DNA of 64,000 nucleotides from Comamonadaceae bacterium (GCA_947378785.1 CANCLK010000006.1:1-64000); one strand, 5' to 3'. Counted from the stretch's first letter, positions 33,174-42,769 are shown. Translations and numbers: made by a program. The notes: generated from the letters alone by a model not told the origin.

Positions 33174-33971
33174 TTGAAAATTGGCAAGGCCACCCAACCC
33201 CGTTCAGCCATTTGCACCTCGAACGCTGAAACGATCGTGGTGCGCGGTGCGGACTTGTCCCGCGAGCTGATCGGACATATCAATTTTGGCGACTATTTTT
33301 TCTTGTTGGTCACCGGTCGTCGCGCTGATGCTGCGACCAGTGCCGTGCTGAATGCCACCTTGGTGGCGATTGCCGAACACGGTTTGGTGCCGAGCGTGCA
33401 AGCGGCCCGCATGACGCTGGCCGCTGCACCGGATGCGATGCAGGGTGCGGTGGCGGCGGGTTTGTTGGGCTCTGGCTCGGTGATTTTGGGCGCTTCTGAA
33501 ACGGCGGGGCGACTGTATTTAGCGGTGGAAAAAGAAGCTGACAAACACGCAGGTGATTTGCATGCGGCGGCGCGTGCCGTGGTGGCTGATTTGCGTGCGC
33601 GCAAGTTGCCTATCGCCGGTTATGGTCATCCCGAACACAAGCAACGCGATCCGCGCGTTGGTCGGTTGTTCGAAGTCTCGGCTGAGGCCGGCGCGGGTCA
33701 GCGTTATGTCGAGATTGCAAAAATAGTGGAGGCCGTCATTCCTGAAATCGTCGGCAAGGAGCTCAAGCTGAATGTGTCAGGGGCGATTCCTGCGGTGCTG
33801 CTGGGCGTGGGTTTTCCGGTCAATGCGCTCAAGGGCGTGCCAATGCTGGCGCGCACAGCCAGCTTGATTGCCCACCTGAATGAAGAGCTGGAAGATCCGA
33901 TTGGTTTTGCGCTGTCTTACCAAGCCACGCAAGGGCTGCAATACACCGGTGACATGCCTAAGGCATCCTGA
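33174..33971 (+). CDS. Citrate-synthase-like protein (citryl-CoA lyase family), altered active site
   Basis: This 265-residue member of the small citryl-CoA lyase/citrate synthase family starts at TTG after AGGAGA. Active-site His residues are present in AEHGLVPS (H69) and GYGHPEHKQRDPR (H152). The catalytic Asp, normally in NVDG/NVDF, is replaced by Ser: the segment reads KLNVSGAIPAVLLG with S202. It is followed 6 bases later by a class III CoA-transferase, so a CoA ester is the likely substrate. Whether it is still a lyase is open. Confidence 0.82.
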   Translation: MKIGKATQPRSAICTSNAETIVVRGADLSRELIGHINFGDYFFLLVTGRRADAATSAVLNATLVAIAEHGLVPSVQAARMTLAAAPDAMQGAVAAGLLGSGSVILGASETAGRLYLAVEKEADKHAGDLHAAARAVVADLRARKLPIAGYGHPEHKQRDPRVGRLFEVSAEAGAGQRYVEIAKIVEAVIPEIVGKELKLNVSGAIPAVLLGVGFPVNALKGVPMLARTASLIAHLNEELEDPIGFALSYQATQGLQYTGDMPKAS

Positions 33972-33976
33972 GTGAC

Positions 33977-35155
33977 ATGGCCAAAGTTCTAGCCAATGTA
34001 CGGGTTGTCGAGCACGGCACCTTCATCACCGGGCCGGCGGCCTCCATGCTGCTGGCCGACTTGGGTGCTGATGTTGTCAAGGTTGAATTGCCCGTCACAG
34101 GTGATCCATTCAGAGCCTTCAAAGGCGAGCTGTACAGCCCACATTTTCAAACCTACAACCGCAATAAACGCAGCATCACACTGAACACCAAGGACGCCGC
34201 TGACTTGGCGCGCTTTGACGATTTGATCCGCGACGCCGATGTCTACATCCAGAACTTCCGGCCCGGTGTGGCCGAACAGATTGGTGCTGGCCAGGAGCGT
34301 CTGCAAAAGATCAACCCGCGTTTGATTTACTGCGCCATCAGTGGCTTTGGGCCGACGGGTCCGTATGCGGGTCGACCGAGTTATGACACCGTGGCGCAAG
34401 CCACCAGTGGATTTTTGGGCTTGTTGATCAACCCGGCCAATCCGCGTGTGGTGGGCCCTGCGCTGGCCGATGCGTTGACCGGTTTTTATGCCGCTTACGG
34501 CGTGCTTGGCGCCTTGCATGAAAGGCATGAAACAGGCATCGGTCGCAAGGTGGAGGTCTCCATGATGGAGGCCATGACGCACTTCAACCTAGATGCCTTC
34601 ACGCATTTGTTTTCCGCCGATGAAGTCATGGGCCCGTTCAGCAGGCCCAGTGTGTCGCAGTCTTATGTGATGCAGTGCAGCGATGGTTTGTGGCTGGCGC
34701 TGCACATGTCGTCACCCCCCAAATTCTGGCAAGGTCTGGCCACGGTAATGGAGCGTCACGATATTCTCAAAGACCCGCGCTTTGCCACGCGGCAAGCGCG
34801 TATCGAAAATCAGGAGGCGCTGATGCATGTGCTCGCTGGCGTATTCAAGCTGCGACCTCGTGCCGATTGGTGCGCTGGTTTGGCGGCCGAAGACGTGCCG
34901 CACGCGCCGGTCTACACCACCGCTGAGGTACCGCAAGACCCGCAGGCGCAACACTTGCAGCTGTTTGTCGAGGCCCCGCACCCGGTCACCGGCACGTTCA
35001 AGACCGTGCGTTCACCCGTGTCCTTTGATGGCGAACGTTCACTCGACGTCACTGCACCGCCGCTGCTGGGGCAGCACAATGCCGAGTTCGCGCGCGGCTG
35101 GGCCGCCCGAGCGGCGTACAAGGAAAGATCCGCCGCCAACGAAAGCGAAGCATGA
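33977..35155 (+). CDS. CaiB/BaiF-type class III CoA-transferase
   Basis: This 392-residue protein transfers CoA between carboxylic acids. The N-terminus (VRVVEHGTFITGPAASMLLADLGADVVKVE, residues 8-37) and YNRNKRSITLN are family marks. The catalytic Asp is D165 in the ADALTGFYAAYGVLGAL region. With the citrate-synthase-like gene 6 bases upstream it could activate an acid that is then cleaved. Its stop overlaps the next Bug gene by four bases, tying an importer receptor to acid activation. Confidence 0.9.
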   Translation: MAKVLANVRVVEHGTFITGPAASMLLADLGADVVKVELPVTGDPFRAFKGELYSPHFQTYNRNKRSITLNTKDAADLARFDDLIRDADVYIQNFRPGVAEQIGAGQERLQKINPRLIYCAISGFGPTGPYAGRPSYDTVAQATSGFLGLLINPANPRVVGPALADALTGFYAAYGVLGALHERHETGIGRKVEVSMMEAMTHFNLDAFTHLFSADEVMGPFSRPSVSQSYVMQCSDGLWLALHMSSPPKFWQGLATVMERHDILKDPRFATRQARIENQEALMHVLAGVFKLRPRADWCAGLAAEDVPHAPVYTTAEVPQDPQAQHLQLFVEAPHPVTGTFKTVRSPVSFDGERSLDVTAPPLLGQHNAEFARGWAARAAYKERSAANESEA

Positions 35156-36141
35156 GCGCACGCTCAAACCAGTGCGTTCTGGCCGTGGCACTTCTGAGCG
35201 CCTTCAGCCTAGGCCTGAGCGCGCGACCAGCTCAGGCTCAAGACTTCCCGCTGCGGCCCATCAAACTCGTTGTTCCTTTCGGTGCTGGCACGACCACCGA
35301 CATCATTTCTCGCGTCATCGCCGATGGCTTGAGTAAGCCGCTAGGGCAAGCTGTGGTGGTTGAAAACCGAGCGGGTGCGGGTGGCGTCATTGGCTCAGAT
35401 CTGGTGGCCAAAGGGCCGGCGGATGGCTACACCATTGTCATGGGCACGGTTGGCACACACGCCATCAATGCAACGCTGTTCAAGAGGCTACCTTACGACC
35501 CGCTGAAAGACTTTGCGCCTGTGGTCTTCGCCGGCTACACGCCGACCTTGCTCGTGGTCGCGGCGAATTCGCCACTCAAGACGGTGAAAGACCTGGCAGC
35601 GCAAGCCAGTCGGCCCGATGGCAACGTGAGTTATGCGTCTGCTGGCAACGGCACCTCCGGTCACCTGGCGGGTGAACTGCTGAAGGCGCGCGTGGGTGGC
35701 GACATGGTCCACGTGCCTTACAAAGAAGGCGGTCTGGCCTTGACCGATGTGATGGGCGGGCAGGTGCAGTTCATGTTCTATCACCCGGCGGCCGTGCTGC
35801 CGCACATGAAGTCAGGCAAGCTGCGCGCACTCGGCGCGTCCAGCGCCAAACGCAGCGTTGCAGCCCCCGATGTACCGACCTTGGTCGAGCAAGGCGTGGC
35901 TGACTTTGACTTGGTGGCTTGGTTCATGATGTATGCGCCTGCAGCCACGCCTGCGCCAGTTTTGGCGCGCTTGAGAGATGCGGCCGCGCAGGCCATGGCG
36001 AGTCCGGAGGTCACCGCCAAACTAGGCGCGCAAGGGCTTGAACTGCGCAACATGAAACCCGATGAATTGGCCATTTTTGGCCGATCTGAAATCACCAAGT
36101 GGGCCGAGTTGGTGAGGCGCTCCGGCGCGCAGGTCGACTGA
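35152..36141 (+). CDS. Bug/TctC-family binding protein (5 of 8)
   Basis: A 329-residue receptor translationally coupled (ATGA) to the CoA-transferase, which makes it the best candidate to bind that enzyme's carboxylate substrate. The leader ends ARPAQAQ. The ligand loop is LVVPFGAGTTTDIISRV and lacks the second Gly of the usual Gly-Gly pair. VENRAGAGGVIGSDLVAKGPADGYT and HVPYKEGGLALTDVMGGQVQF follow. Confidence 0.88.
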   Translation: MSARSNQCVLAVALLSAFSLGLSARPAQAQDFPLRPIKLVVPFGAGTTTDIISRVIADGLSKPLGQAVVVENRAGAGGVIGSDLVAKGPADGYTIVMGTVGTHAINATLFKRLPYDPLKDFAPVVFAGYTPTLLVVAANSPLKTVKDLAAQASRPDGNVSYASAGNGTSGHLAGELLKARVGGDMVHVPYKEGGLALTDVMGGQVQFMFYHPAAVLPHMKSGKLRALGASSAKRSVAAPDVPTLVEQGVADFDLVAWFMMYAPAATPAPVLARLRDAAAQAMASPEVTAKLGAQGLELRNMKPDELAIFGRSEITKWAELVRRSGAQVD

Positions 36142-36206
36142 GCGACAGCGCAAATTTCAGTTGAATTTTCACGCGACCGTCCTTATCAATAAACAGGAGA
36201 CAAACC

Positions 36207-37409
36207 ATGAAGATGACCAGAAGAACTTTGTCCGCCGTGGCTGCCGTCGGTGCAGCGTTGGCATTTGCTGGCGCGGTCCAAGCGCAGGCGCCAGGCCCGG
36301 TGCGCATCGGTAGCACACTGGCGCTCACCGGCCCGCTGTCGTCCACCGCCCTGACGCATAAGTTGGCGGGTGAAATCTATGTCGAGCAGCTCAACGCCCG
36401 GGGTGGTTTGCTGGGCCGCAAGGTCGAGTGGACGGTGAAAGATGATCAGTCCAAGCCAGACTTGGCGCGCACGCTGTATGAGCAGTTGGTGACGTCCGAC
36501 AAAGTTGATTTGCTGATGGGGCCGTATGCCACGGGTGCGATTTTGTCAGCCATGGGTGTGGCCCAGCGCTACAACAAGGTGTTGGTGCATCACACCTTTG
36601 GCATTCCTTCACTGGCCAAGTACGACATGCAGTTTCCGGCGTGGTCGATTGGTGCAGATCCCGGAACAACAGTGCCCAACACGCTTTTTGACGCGCTGGC
36701 TGCATCGCCCAAACCACCGAAGACGATAGCCATCGTCACCAGCAAATTCCCATCGATCCACTTTATGTCGCTGGGCGGTCGTGAAGTAGCTAAAAAACGC
36801 GGCTTAACCGAAGTTCTATTTTTGGAATGGGACTTTGGCAACCGGGACTTTGGACCGATTGCCGCGCGTGTGAAAGATGCCAAGCCCGATCTGGTCTGGA
36901 TCGGTGACATCGGTCTGGAGGGCAACATGCTGCTCGACGCGATGAAGAAAATTGATTACACACCACCGTTGCATTTCCACCTCTACCCGGCCCCTGGACC
37001 GATGAGCAAAGCGGCTGACGGCAACAATGCGCTGGCGGTGACGATTTTTGAAGAACACGCGCCGTTCATCAACAACCCGACGGCAGCCCAGTTTGTCAAA
37101 ATATTCAACGAGCGCGCCACCAAACTGAACTTGCCGGATACCAGCGTCGAAGTGCAGGCTGCTGCGTCGTACTCGGCCTGGCAGATTCTGGAAGCCGGCG
37201 TGCGTGGTGCGAATAGCTTGGACGACAAAGCCATTGCTGCTTGGCTGCGCAAGAACCGCGTTGAGACCATTCACGGCCGTCTGCGTTTTGACGGCCCTGG
37301 CAATTACGGCGATGACCTGATGAAGATCAAGCAGGTGCAAAACGGCAAGTGGACGGTGGTTTACCCTGCGCAGTTCGCACCACCGGGCGTCAAGCTCCAA
37401 GTGAAGTAA
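36207..37409 (+). CDS. Branched-chain-type ABC transporter substrate-binding protein (LivJ-like)
   Basis: This 400-residue type I binding protein has a leader with a Tat-like RR (MTRRTLSAVAAVG) cleaved near VQAQA. The body begins VRIGSTLALTGPLSSTALTHK and continues with GGLLGRKVEWTVKDDQSKPD, the LivJ/AmiC pattern. It is the first gene of a complete importer (permease, permease-ATPase fusion, ATPase). Its catabolic setting suggests an aromatic or carboxylic acid rather than an amino acid. Confidence 0.9.
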   Translation: MKMTRRTLSAVAAVGAALAFAGAVQAQAPGPVRIGSTLALTGPLSSTALTHKLAGEIYVEQLNARGGLLGRKVEWTVKDDQSKPDLARTLYEQLVTSDKVDLLMGPYATGAILSAMGVAQRYNKVLVHHTFGIPSLAKYDMQFPAWSIGADPGTTVPNTLFDALAASPKPPKTIAIVTSKFPSIHFMSLGGREVAKKRGLTEVLFLEWDFGNRDFGPIAARVKDAKPDLVWIGDIGLEGNMLLDAMKKIDYTPPLHFHLYPAPGPMSKAADGNNALAVTIFEEHAPFINNPTAAQFVKIFNERATKLNLPDTSVEVQAAASYSAWQILEAGVRGANSLDDKAIAAWLRKNRVETIHGRLRFDGPGNYGDDLMKIKQVQNGKWTVVYPAQFAPPGVKLQVK

Positions 37410-37427
37410 TCGGCAAGGGGGTTGCAG

Positions 37428-38285
37428 ATGAGTTTCCCTAGTTTTAATTTACTGGCGCAATCCATCCTTTCGGGGATATTCATCGGCGGTCTCTATGGCT
37501 TGATTGGGCTTGGCTTGGGTCTCACCTGGGGTCTGTTGCGGCAGATCAACCTGTCCCATTTCGGACTGGTTTTTCTGGCCGCTTACCTGAGTTACCACAT
37601 GGCCACGGTGTGGCATGTGGACCCTTTGCTCGGGTTGTTGATTTTGCCGCCCCTGTTTTTTCTGATCGGCGTTGGCATGCAATGGGTGCTGGCTCGATTT
37701 CAGATCACGCCCTTCAATTCGCTGCTGGTCACCTTTGGCATTGCGGTGGTGATTGAAAGCGGGATTCAGGCGGCCTGGACGGCAGATTACCGGCGGCTTG
37801 AAACGCACTACAACGACTTGAAATTCACCGTTGGCTCGCTCTACATTCCGGTGCCAGAGTTGGTCACGTTGGTGTTGTCGGTGTCTATCGCGTTGCTCAT
37901 TTGGGCGGGTATGCGCTACACCGACATCGGCAAGGCGCTGCGGGCCATGGCCGAAGACGGACAGATTGCCGCCGCCTTTGGCATCAACCAAAAAGGCATG
38001 TCGCTGATGCTGGCCGGCGTTTGTGCTGCTTTGGCGGCCGTGGCCGGCATTTGCTTGGCGCTGACCTTCACGCTGACACCCTCGCAGATTTTTGCTTGGA
38101 TTGGTGTGATCTTTGCGGCGGTCATGTTGGGGGGGCTGGGCAGTGCCATTGGCCCCTTGGTGGCGGGCATCATCATCGGTGTCAGCGAGGCCATCACCAT
38201 GGCGGTGGCGTCGCCTTCGTGGGCGCCCATCGTGTCTTTTTCGCTGCTGATCTTGATGCTGCTGCTGCGCCCCGGAAAGATCTGA
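37428..38285 (+). CDS. livH: ABC transporter permease LivH
   Basis: An inner-membrane permease of 285 residues. The family core GLYGLIGLGLGLTWGLLRQINLSHFG lies near residue 20, and the EAA-type loop is in YTDIGKALRAMAEDGQIAAAFGIN. The ATG at 37428 is preferred to a TTG two codons earlier because AAGGGGG sits at a better distance. The next gene follows after three bases. Confidence 0.9.
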   Translation: MSFPSFNLLAQSILSGIFIGGLYGLIGLGLGLTWGLLRQINLSHFGLVFLAAYLSYHMATVWHVDPLLGLLILPPLFFLIGVGMQWVLARFQITPFNSLLVTFGIAVVIESGIQAAWTADYRRLETHYNDLKFTVGSLYIPVPELVTLVLSVSIALLIWAGMRYTDIGKALRAMAEDGQIAAAFGINQKGMSLMLAGVCAALAAVAGICLALTFTLTPSQIFAWIGVIFAAVMLGGLGSAIGPLVAGIIIGVSEAITMAVASPSWAPIVSFSLLILMLLLRPGKI

Positions 38286-38288
38286 GCC

Positions 38289-40055
38289 ATGCATAAAACA
38301 GTCATCGGTATTCTGGTTGCCGGAGCGACGCTTGGGACCGTGCCTTGGCTTGGACTACCGGCTTTTTACGAATCCTTTTTGTATTTGATTTGTCACTGGA
38401 TGATCCTGGCTTTGTCATGGAATATTCTGTCTGGCTATTCAGGCTATTTTTCTTTTGGGCATGGCGCTTTTTTTGGCGTCGGCATGTACACCTCCGCCGG
38501 TCTGGCTGCTAATCTCAATTGGCCTTTTTTGTGGACACTGCCGGCCGCGGCTCTGCTGGCGGCGCTGCTGGGTTTGGCTCTGGGGGCCGTGGTGTTCCGG
38601 GTCAAAGCGGTACGGGGTGAATTGTTTGCGCTGCTGACGCTGGCCATCACCTTTGTGGTCGGCACGATTGTGCTGAACACGCGCATAGATGGTGGCCCCG
38701 GCATTTCCCTGAATGCGACGCCGGTGCCGGCTATCGGCCCAACGGCTTCGGCGTCGATTTACTTGATGGCCTTGGCTGCCGCGGTGTTGACGCTGTTGAT
38801 CGCTTACAAGGTGCAGTCATCCAAACTGGGCACGGGTCTGTTTGCCATTCATGATGACGAAGACGTGGCTGAAGTCATGGGTGTGCCGACCTTTCGCTAC
38901 AAGCTGCTGGCCTTTGGTTTGTCGTCCGCACTGGCGGGTTTGGCGGGCGGCATTCACGCGCTTTTTGTGTCTTACGTCACAGCGGGTGAGACCTTCACCA
39001 TCGTCGTGCCGCTGACCGTGGTGCTGATGAGCGTGTTGGGTGGCACGCGCCACTGGGCCGGACCGGCGGTGGGCGCTACGGCCATCACTTGCCTGCTGTA
39101 TTTTTTCACGGCGGGCAACAACCCTGTGGCGGGCAAAGCCGCGGTGGGTGTGATTTTGATTGTCGTGATTCTCTTCATGCCGAATGGCATCTTGGGCTTC
39201 TTCTTCAAGCGGCTCACCGCCAAGCAGGGTTCGGCTGCTGACGCAGCACAACTGGATGCATTGCCCGTCGTTCGGATGGCGACGTCAGCGCATGCAACGG
39301 CCCAAGCCAGTGAACCACTTGCCGCCCCCAAGATACTGCTTGACGTGCGTGATCTGTCCAAAGCATTCAAAGGTGTGCAAGCGCTTGACAAGGTCAGTTT
39401 GCAGGTTCATGAAGGTGAAATTCTGGGGCTGCTGGGACCTAACGGTTCGGGCAAGTCGACTTTTATCAATGTGGTGAGCGGTCATTACCCGACCAGCGGC
39501 GGCGCCATTGTCTTTGCGGGTCAGCAAATCGAAAGGCTGCCCGCGCACCGCATTGCCCAAGCGGGTATTGCGCGCACCTACCAAATTCCGCGGCCATTTG
39601 CGCACATGAGCGTGCTGCAAAACGTGGCGCTGGTCGCTATGTTTGGCGGTGCTGCGCTGGACCAGCGGCAAGCCACGCATGAAGCTTGGACTTGGCTGGA
39701 ATTCACCGGCCTGAAAGATAAAGCAAATGCGCTGCCGGATGATCTCAATTTGCATCAGCGTAAGTTTCTGGAACTGACGCGGGCGCTGGCTTCTAGGCCG
39801 CGGCTGGTATTGCTCGACGAGGTGCTGTCGGGCCTCACGCCGGGTGAAATCAATGAGGCGATTGAATTGATTCGGAAGATCCGAGACCGCGGTGCGACCA
39901 TCGTTTTTGTCGAGCACGTGATGCGTGCCGTGATGGCGCTGGCCGACCGCGTGGCGGTTCTCAACCACGGCCAACTGATCGCGATTGGATCAGCCCAAGA
40001 CGTCATGCGCAATGCCGAAGTCGTCAGTGCTTATCTGGGAACACCGCATGCTTGA
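38289..40055 (+). CDS. LivM-LivG fusion: ABC permease plus ATPase
   Basis: A 588-residue fusion. Residues 1-305 are a LivM permease (ILSGYSGYFSFGHGAFFGVG; FGLSSALAGLAGGIHALF). A linker of about 40 residues leads to a LivG ATPase from about 350 (ILLDVRDLSKAFKGVQALDK) with Walker A GPNGSGKST near 383 and Walker B LVLLDEVLSGL. The usual signature LSxGQ reads LNLHQRK. Fusions of this type occur in Burkholderiales. The LivF gene overlaps its end by eight bases. Confidence 0.9.
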   Translation: MHKTVIGILVAGATLGTVPWLGLPAFYESFLYLICHWMILALSWNILSGYSGYFSFGHGAFFGVGMYTSAGLAANLNWPFLWTLPAAALLAALLGLALGAVVFRVKAVRGELFALLTLAITFVVGTIVLNTRIDGGPGISLNATPVPAIGPTASASIYLMALAAAVLTLLIAYKVQSSKLGTGLFAIHDDEDVAEVMGVPTFRYKLLAFGLSSALAGLAGGIHALFVSYVTAGETFTIVVPLTVVLMSVLGGTRHWAGPAVGATAITCLLYFFTAGNNPVAGKAAVGVILIVVILFMPNGILGFFFKRLTAKQGSAADAAQLDALPVVRMATSAHATAQASEPLAAPKILLDVRDLSKAFKGVQALDKVSLQVHEGEILGLLGPNGSGKSTFINVVSGHYPTSGGAIVFAGQQIERLPAHRIAQAGIARTYQIPRPFAHMSVLQNVALVAMFGGAALDQRQATHEAWTWLEFTGLKDKANALPDDLNLHQRKFLELTRALASRPRLVLLDEVLSGLTPGEINEAIELIRKIRDRGATIVFVEHVMRAVMALADRVAVLNHGQLIAIGSAQDVMRNAEVVSAYLGTPHA

Positions 40056-40764
40056 AGTCAACAATATTCTGGTCAATTACGGTGCAGCGCCGGCTTTGTG
40101 GGGCGTCAGCCTCGCAGTGAAAACAGGGGAGATGGTCTGCGTGGTGGGTCCCAATGGCGCGGGCAAGACCACGCTGATCAACGCCATTGCCGGCATGCAC
40201 CGCGTGCGCGGTGGCACGCTGAATTTCAAGGGCAGGGACATCACGCAACTGGAGAGTCACCGTTTTTGCGAAGCTGGCATTGCCATCGTCCCCGAAGGGC
40301 GGCGCTTGTTCACCCAGATGACGGTTTATGACAACTTAGAGCTGGGCAGTTACATCGCCCCGGCCAAGGCCAAGCGACAAGAGACGCTGGCGTATGTGTT
40401 GTCGCTGTTCCCTGCGCTCAAGGTCAAGTTGCAGAGTCCGGCCGGATCCCTCTCGGGCGGGCAGCAACAGATGGTGGCGATTGGTCGCGCCCTGATGGCC
40501 CGACCCGGATTGCTGTTGATGGACGAGCCTTCTCTCGGTTTGGCGCCGGCGATTGTCTTGGACATGTTTGGCGCTATCCGCAAGATCAATGCGGAGGGAA
40601 CGTCGGTGTTGCTGGTTGAGCAAAACGTCGCCATGGCCATGGCGTTGGCGCACCGTGCCTATGTGATGGAAGAAGGGCGCATCGTGGCCGAAGGCTTGGC
40701 CAGTGAACTGCTGACGCGACCTGAAATACAGAAGGCTTATTTGGGTCTGGATGCGTCGGTTTGA
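40048..40764 (+). CDS. livF: ABC transporter ATPase LivF
   Basis: This 238-residue ATPase has Walker A VGPNGAGKTT near residue 33, signature LSGGQQQMVAIGRALM and Walker B LLLMDEPSLGLAP. The ATG at 40048 (MLEVNNILVNYGAAPALWGV) is the normal LivF start and overlaps the fusion gene. Its signature is canonical, unlike that of the partner ATPase, so the heterodimer has one standard and one altered site. Confidence 0.93.
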   Translation: MLEVNNILVNYGAAPALWGVSLAVKTGEMVCVVGPNGAGKTTLINAIAGMHRVRGGTLNFKGRDITQLESHRFCEAGIAIVPEGRRLFTQMTVYDNLELGSYIAPAKAKRQETLAYVLSLFPALKVKLQSPAGSLSGGQQQMVAIGRALMARPGLLLMDEPSLGLAPAIVLDMFGAIRKINAEGTSVLLVEQNVAMAMALAHRAYVMEEGRIVAEGLASELLTRPEIQKAYLGLDASV

Positions 40765-40832
40765 AGCGCACATCGCTGGGTTGATAATCTGATGCTTTGC
40801 TTCTTCGCGTATTTGTCTACCGTCCTTTTGTC

Positions 40833-41588
40833 GTGAACTTTCCCGTCATCACTGATCCGCTTTTTTACTTGTGCGCTATTCCTTCCGTGCTGCTGCTGGG
40901 CGTCAGCAAAAGTGGTTTTGGCATGGGCATTGGTTCGCTGGCGGTGCCGCTGATGGCGCTCACGACCTCGGTCCCGCAAGCCGCTGCAATCTTGATGCCG
41001 GTACTCTTGCTTGTTGATTTGTTGGGCCTTGCCGCTTTTCGCAAGAATATCGACGTCAAGTTTCTACGGTTTTTGATCCCTTTTGGCTTGCTTGGAACGC
41101 TGTTGGGCGCCCTGTTGTTCAAGTCGCTCGATACCCATCTGGTGGCCGGTTTGGTCGGTGGCTTGACCCTGCTTTTTCTGGCTCAACGTTTGTTGTTCCC
41201 ACCGCGTGCAGACAGCGCACCGCCTCCGCGTTGGGTTGGTGCTGTCTTGACCACCGTTTCCGGTTTCACGAGTTTTGTCGCTCATTCGGGCGGCCCACCC
41301 ATCAGTGCTTATGTGATTCCATTGCGGCTGAGTCCGCTGCACTTTGCATCCACGATGGCTTACTTTTTCTTTGTGATCAATCTGTCCAAGTGGATTCCCT
41401 TTGCTTTCCTCGGCCTATTGGATGGGCGAAACATGGCGACGTCGCTGGTGCTCCTGCCACTGGTGCCGATTGGGGTTTTTGTGGGTTTTGCCATGGCCAA
41501 ACGCATCAGTCCGTTGCTTTTCAATCGTCTGCTCTACTGGGGTATGGGTCTGACCGGCACCAAGTTGCTATGGGACGCATGGCACTAA
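40833..41588 (+). CDS. TSUP-family permease (TauE/SafE)
   Basis: A predicted eight-helix membrane protein of about 251 residues. The duplicated family motif appears as LLLGVSKSGFGMGIGSLAVPLMAL near the start and FTSFVAHSGGPPISAYVIPLRL in the middle. TSUP proteins move sulfite, sulfonates or organic acids such as sulfoacetate. The GTG at 40833 (MNFPVITDPLFYL) is preferred; a TTG at 40797 would add 12 residues. It follows livF by 68 bases. The substrate is unknown. Confidence 0.85.
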   Translation: MNFPVITDPLFYLCAIPSVLLLGVSKSGFGMGIGSLAVPLMALTTSVPQAAAILMPVLLLVDLLGLAAFRKNIDVKFLRFLIPFGLLGTLLGALLFKSLDTHLVAGLVGGLTLLFLAQRLLFPPRADSAPPPRWVGAVLTTVSGFTSFVAHSGGPPISAYVIPLRLSPLHFASTMAYFFFVINLSKWIPFAFLGLLDGRNMATSLVLLPLVPIGVFVGFAMAKRISPLLFNRLLYWGMGLTGTKLLWDAWH

Positions 41589-41640
41589 CAGCCTGAAAGT
41601 CGTCAAAATAATGTTGATCTCACATGGGGGGATTGATGTT

Positions 41641-41749
41641 AATCATTCGATTGATTCGGCCGAATGATTCATTTAAAGTCGCCAAAAGATGAGCCGGCTT
41701 ACCTGTGGCTTCGTCTTTGATGTCGATGTGAATCAGTGGTTAATTCAAG
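41641..41749 (+). promoter_or_regulatory. TetR-type operator/promoter A, paralogue of the one at 44.9 kb
   Basis: Inverted AATCATTCG (41641-41649) and CGAATGATT (41661-41669) flank a perfect dyad ATTCGGCCGAAT (41654-41665). From 41651 to 41749 the sequence aligns without gaps to 44930-45028 with 70 of 99 identical bases, counted by hand. It ends at the AAGGAG ribosome-binding site of the Bug gene. Confidence 0.65.
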
Positions 41750-41758
41750 GAGCATGGC

Positions 41759-42769
41759 ATGTCTCTCGTCCGCCCACCCCCAATGCCCCGCCAATCGGTT
41801 GTCGAACGCTTCGCATTTTTTCTCATCGCCGCCGCCGTATCGCTAGGGGCGCAGGCTCAAACGCTAGGCGTGTTTCCCGCCAAGCCGATACGCTGGATCG
41901 TCGACTACCCCGCGGGCGGCATCTCTGACATTTTGGCCCGGCAGGTGGGGCAGAAACTGGCTGAAGCTTGGGGCGTGCCGGTGGTGTTTGACAACAAGCC
42001 CGGGGCCAACGGCATCATTGCCTATACCGCCATCGCTAAAGCGGTGCCAGACGGCTACACCATTGGCCTTGCTAGCACGCCCCTCGCGCTGAACCCCAGT
42101 CTGCGCAAGGACCTGCCTTTCGACACTCAAAAAGACATCGCGCCGCTAGCGCTGATGGCGCAGACCCCCAATGTGTTGATCGCCAACACGATCATCCAAG
42201 TCAGGACCGTGAATGATCTGGTCGCGCTATCGAAGACGCGGTCCGCCGGCCTAGACTATGCATCGGTGGGTATTGGCAGCTCGCCGCACTTGTCCGCTGA
42301 AATGCTGAAGAAGGCCACGGGCATCAAGGCAACGCACGTGCCCTACAACGGCAGCGGGCCTGCGCTGGTGGATCTGATCGCGGGGCGCTCGGACTTCATG
42401 TTCGTCAATCTGCCGGCTGCGCTGCCGCACATCCGCAGTGGCAAGGTGGTGGTGCTGGGCGTGGCTGACGAGCGGCGCAGCCCGGTGCTGCCTGATGTGC
42501 CCACGATGATCGAGGCTGGCGTACCGGACTTCGTTTCCATTGGCTGGTACGGCGCGGTGGCGCCAGTCGGTCTGCCGCCTGAGCTCGTCCGTCGCTACAA
42601 CACCGAAATCAACCGCATACTGAAGCTGCCCGAGATGCGTGAAAAGATTGAGTCGCTGGGGGCTGAGCCCGGCGCCCTAGAGGTGCCAGGCTACACCGTC
42701 TTCATCGACAAAGACATCCGGCGTTGGGCCAAGGCGGTGAAGGATACCGGTGCTACCGTCAACAACTAG
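41759..42769 (+). CDS. Bug/TctC-family binding protein (6 of 8)
   Basis: A 336-residue receptor. The leader is long (to about residue 36, GAQAQ). The ligand loop IVDYPAGGISDILARQVGQKL has Tyr-Pro where others have Phe-Ala or Phe-Gly. FDNKPGANGIIAYTAIAKAVPDGYT replaces the usual Gly-Ala-Gly-Gly by Gly-Ala-Asn-Gly, a feature shared with Bug 7. It is expressed from promoter A and precedes the Rid-like gene, so TetR probably controls it together with the 45 kb operon. Confidence 0.87.
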   Translation: MSLVRPPPMPRQSVVERFAFFLIAAAVSLGAQAQTLGVFPAKPIRWIVDYPAGGISDILARQVGQKLAEAWGVPVVFDNKPGANGIIAYTAIAKAVPDGYTIGLASTPLALNPSLRKDLPFDTQKDIAPLALMAQTPNVLIANTIIQVRTVNDLVALSKTRSAGLDYASVGIGSSPHLSAEMLKKATGIKATHVPYNGSGPALVDLIAGRSDFMFVNLPAALPHIRSGKVVVLGVADERRSPVLPDVPTMIEAGVPDFVSIGWYGAVAPVGLPPELVRRYNTEINRILKLPEMREKIESLGAEPGALEVPGYTVFIDKDIRRWAKAVKDTGATVNN

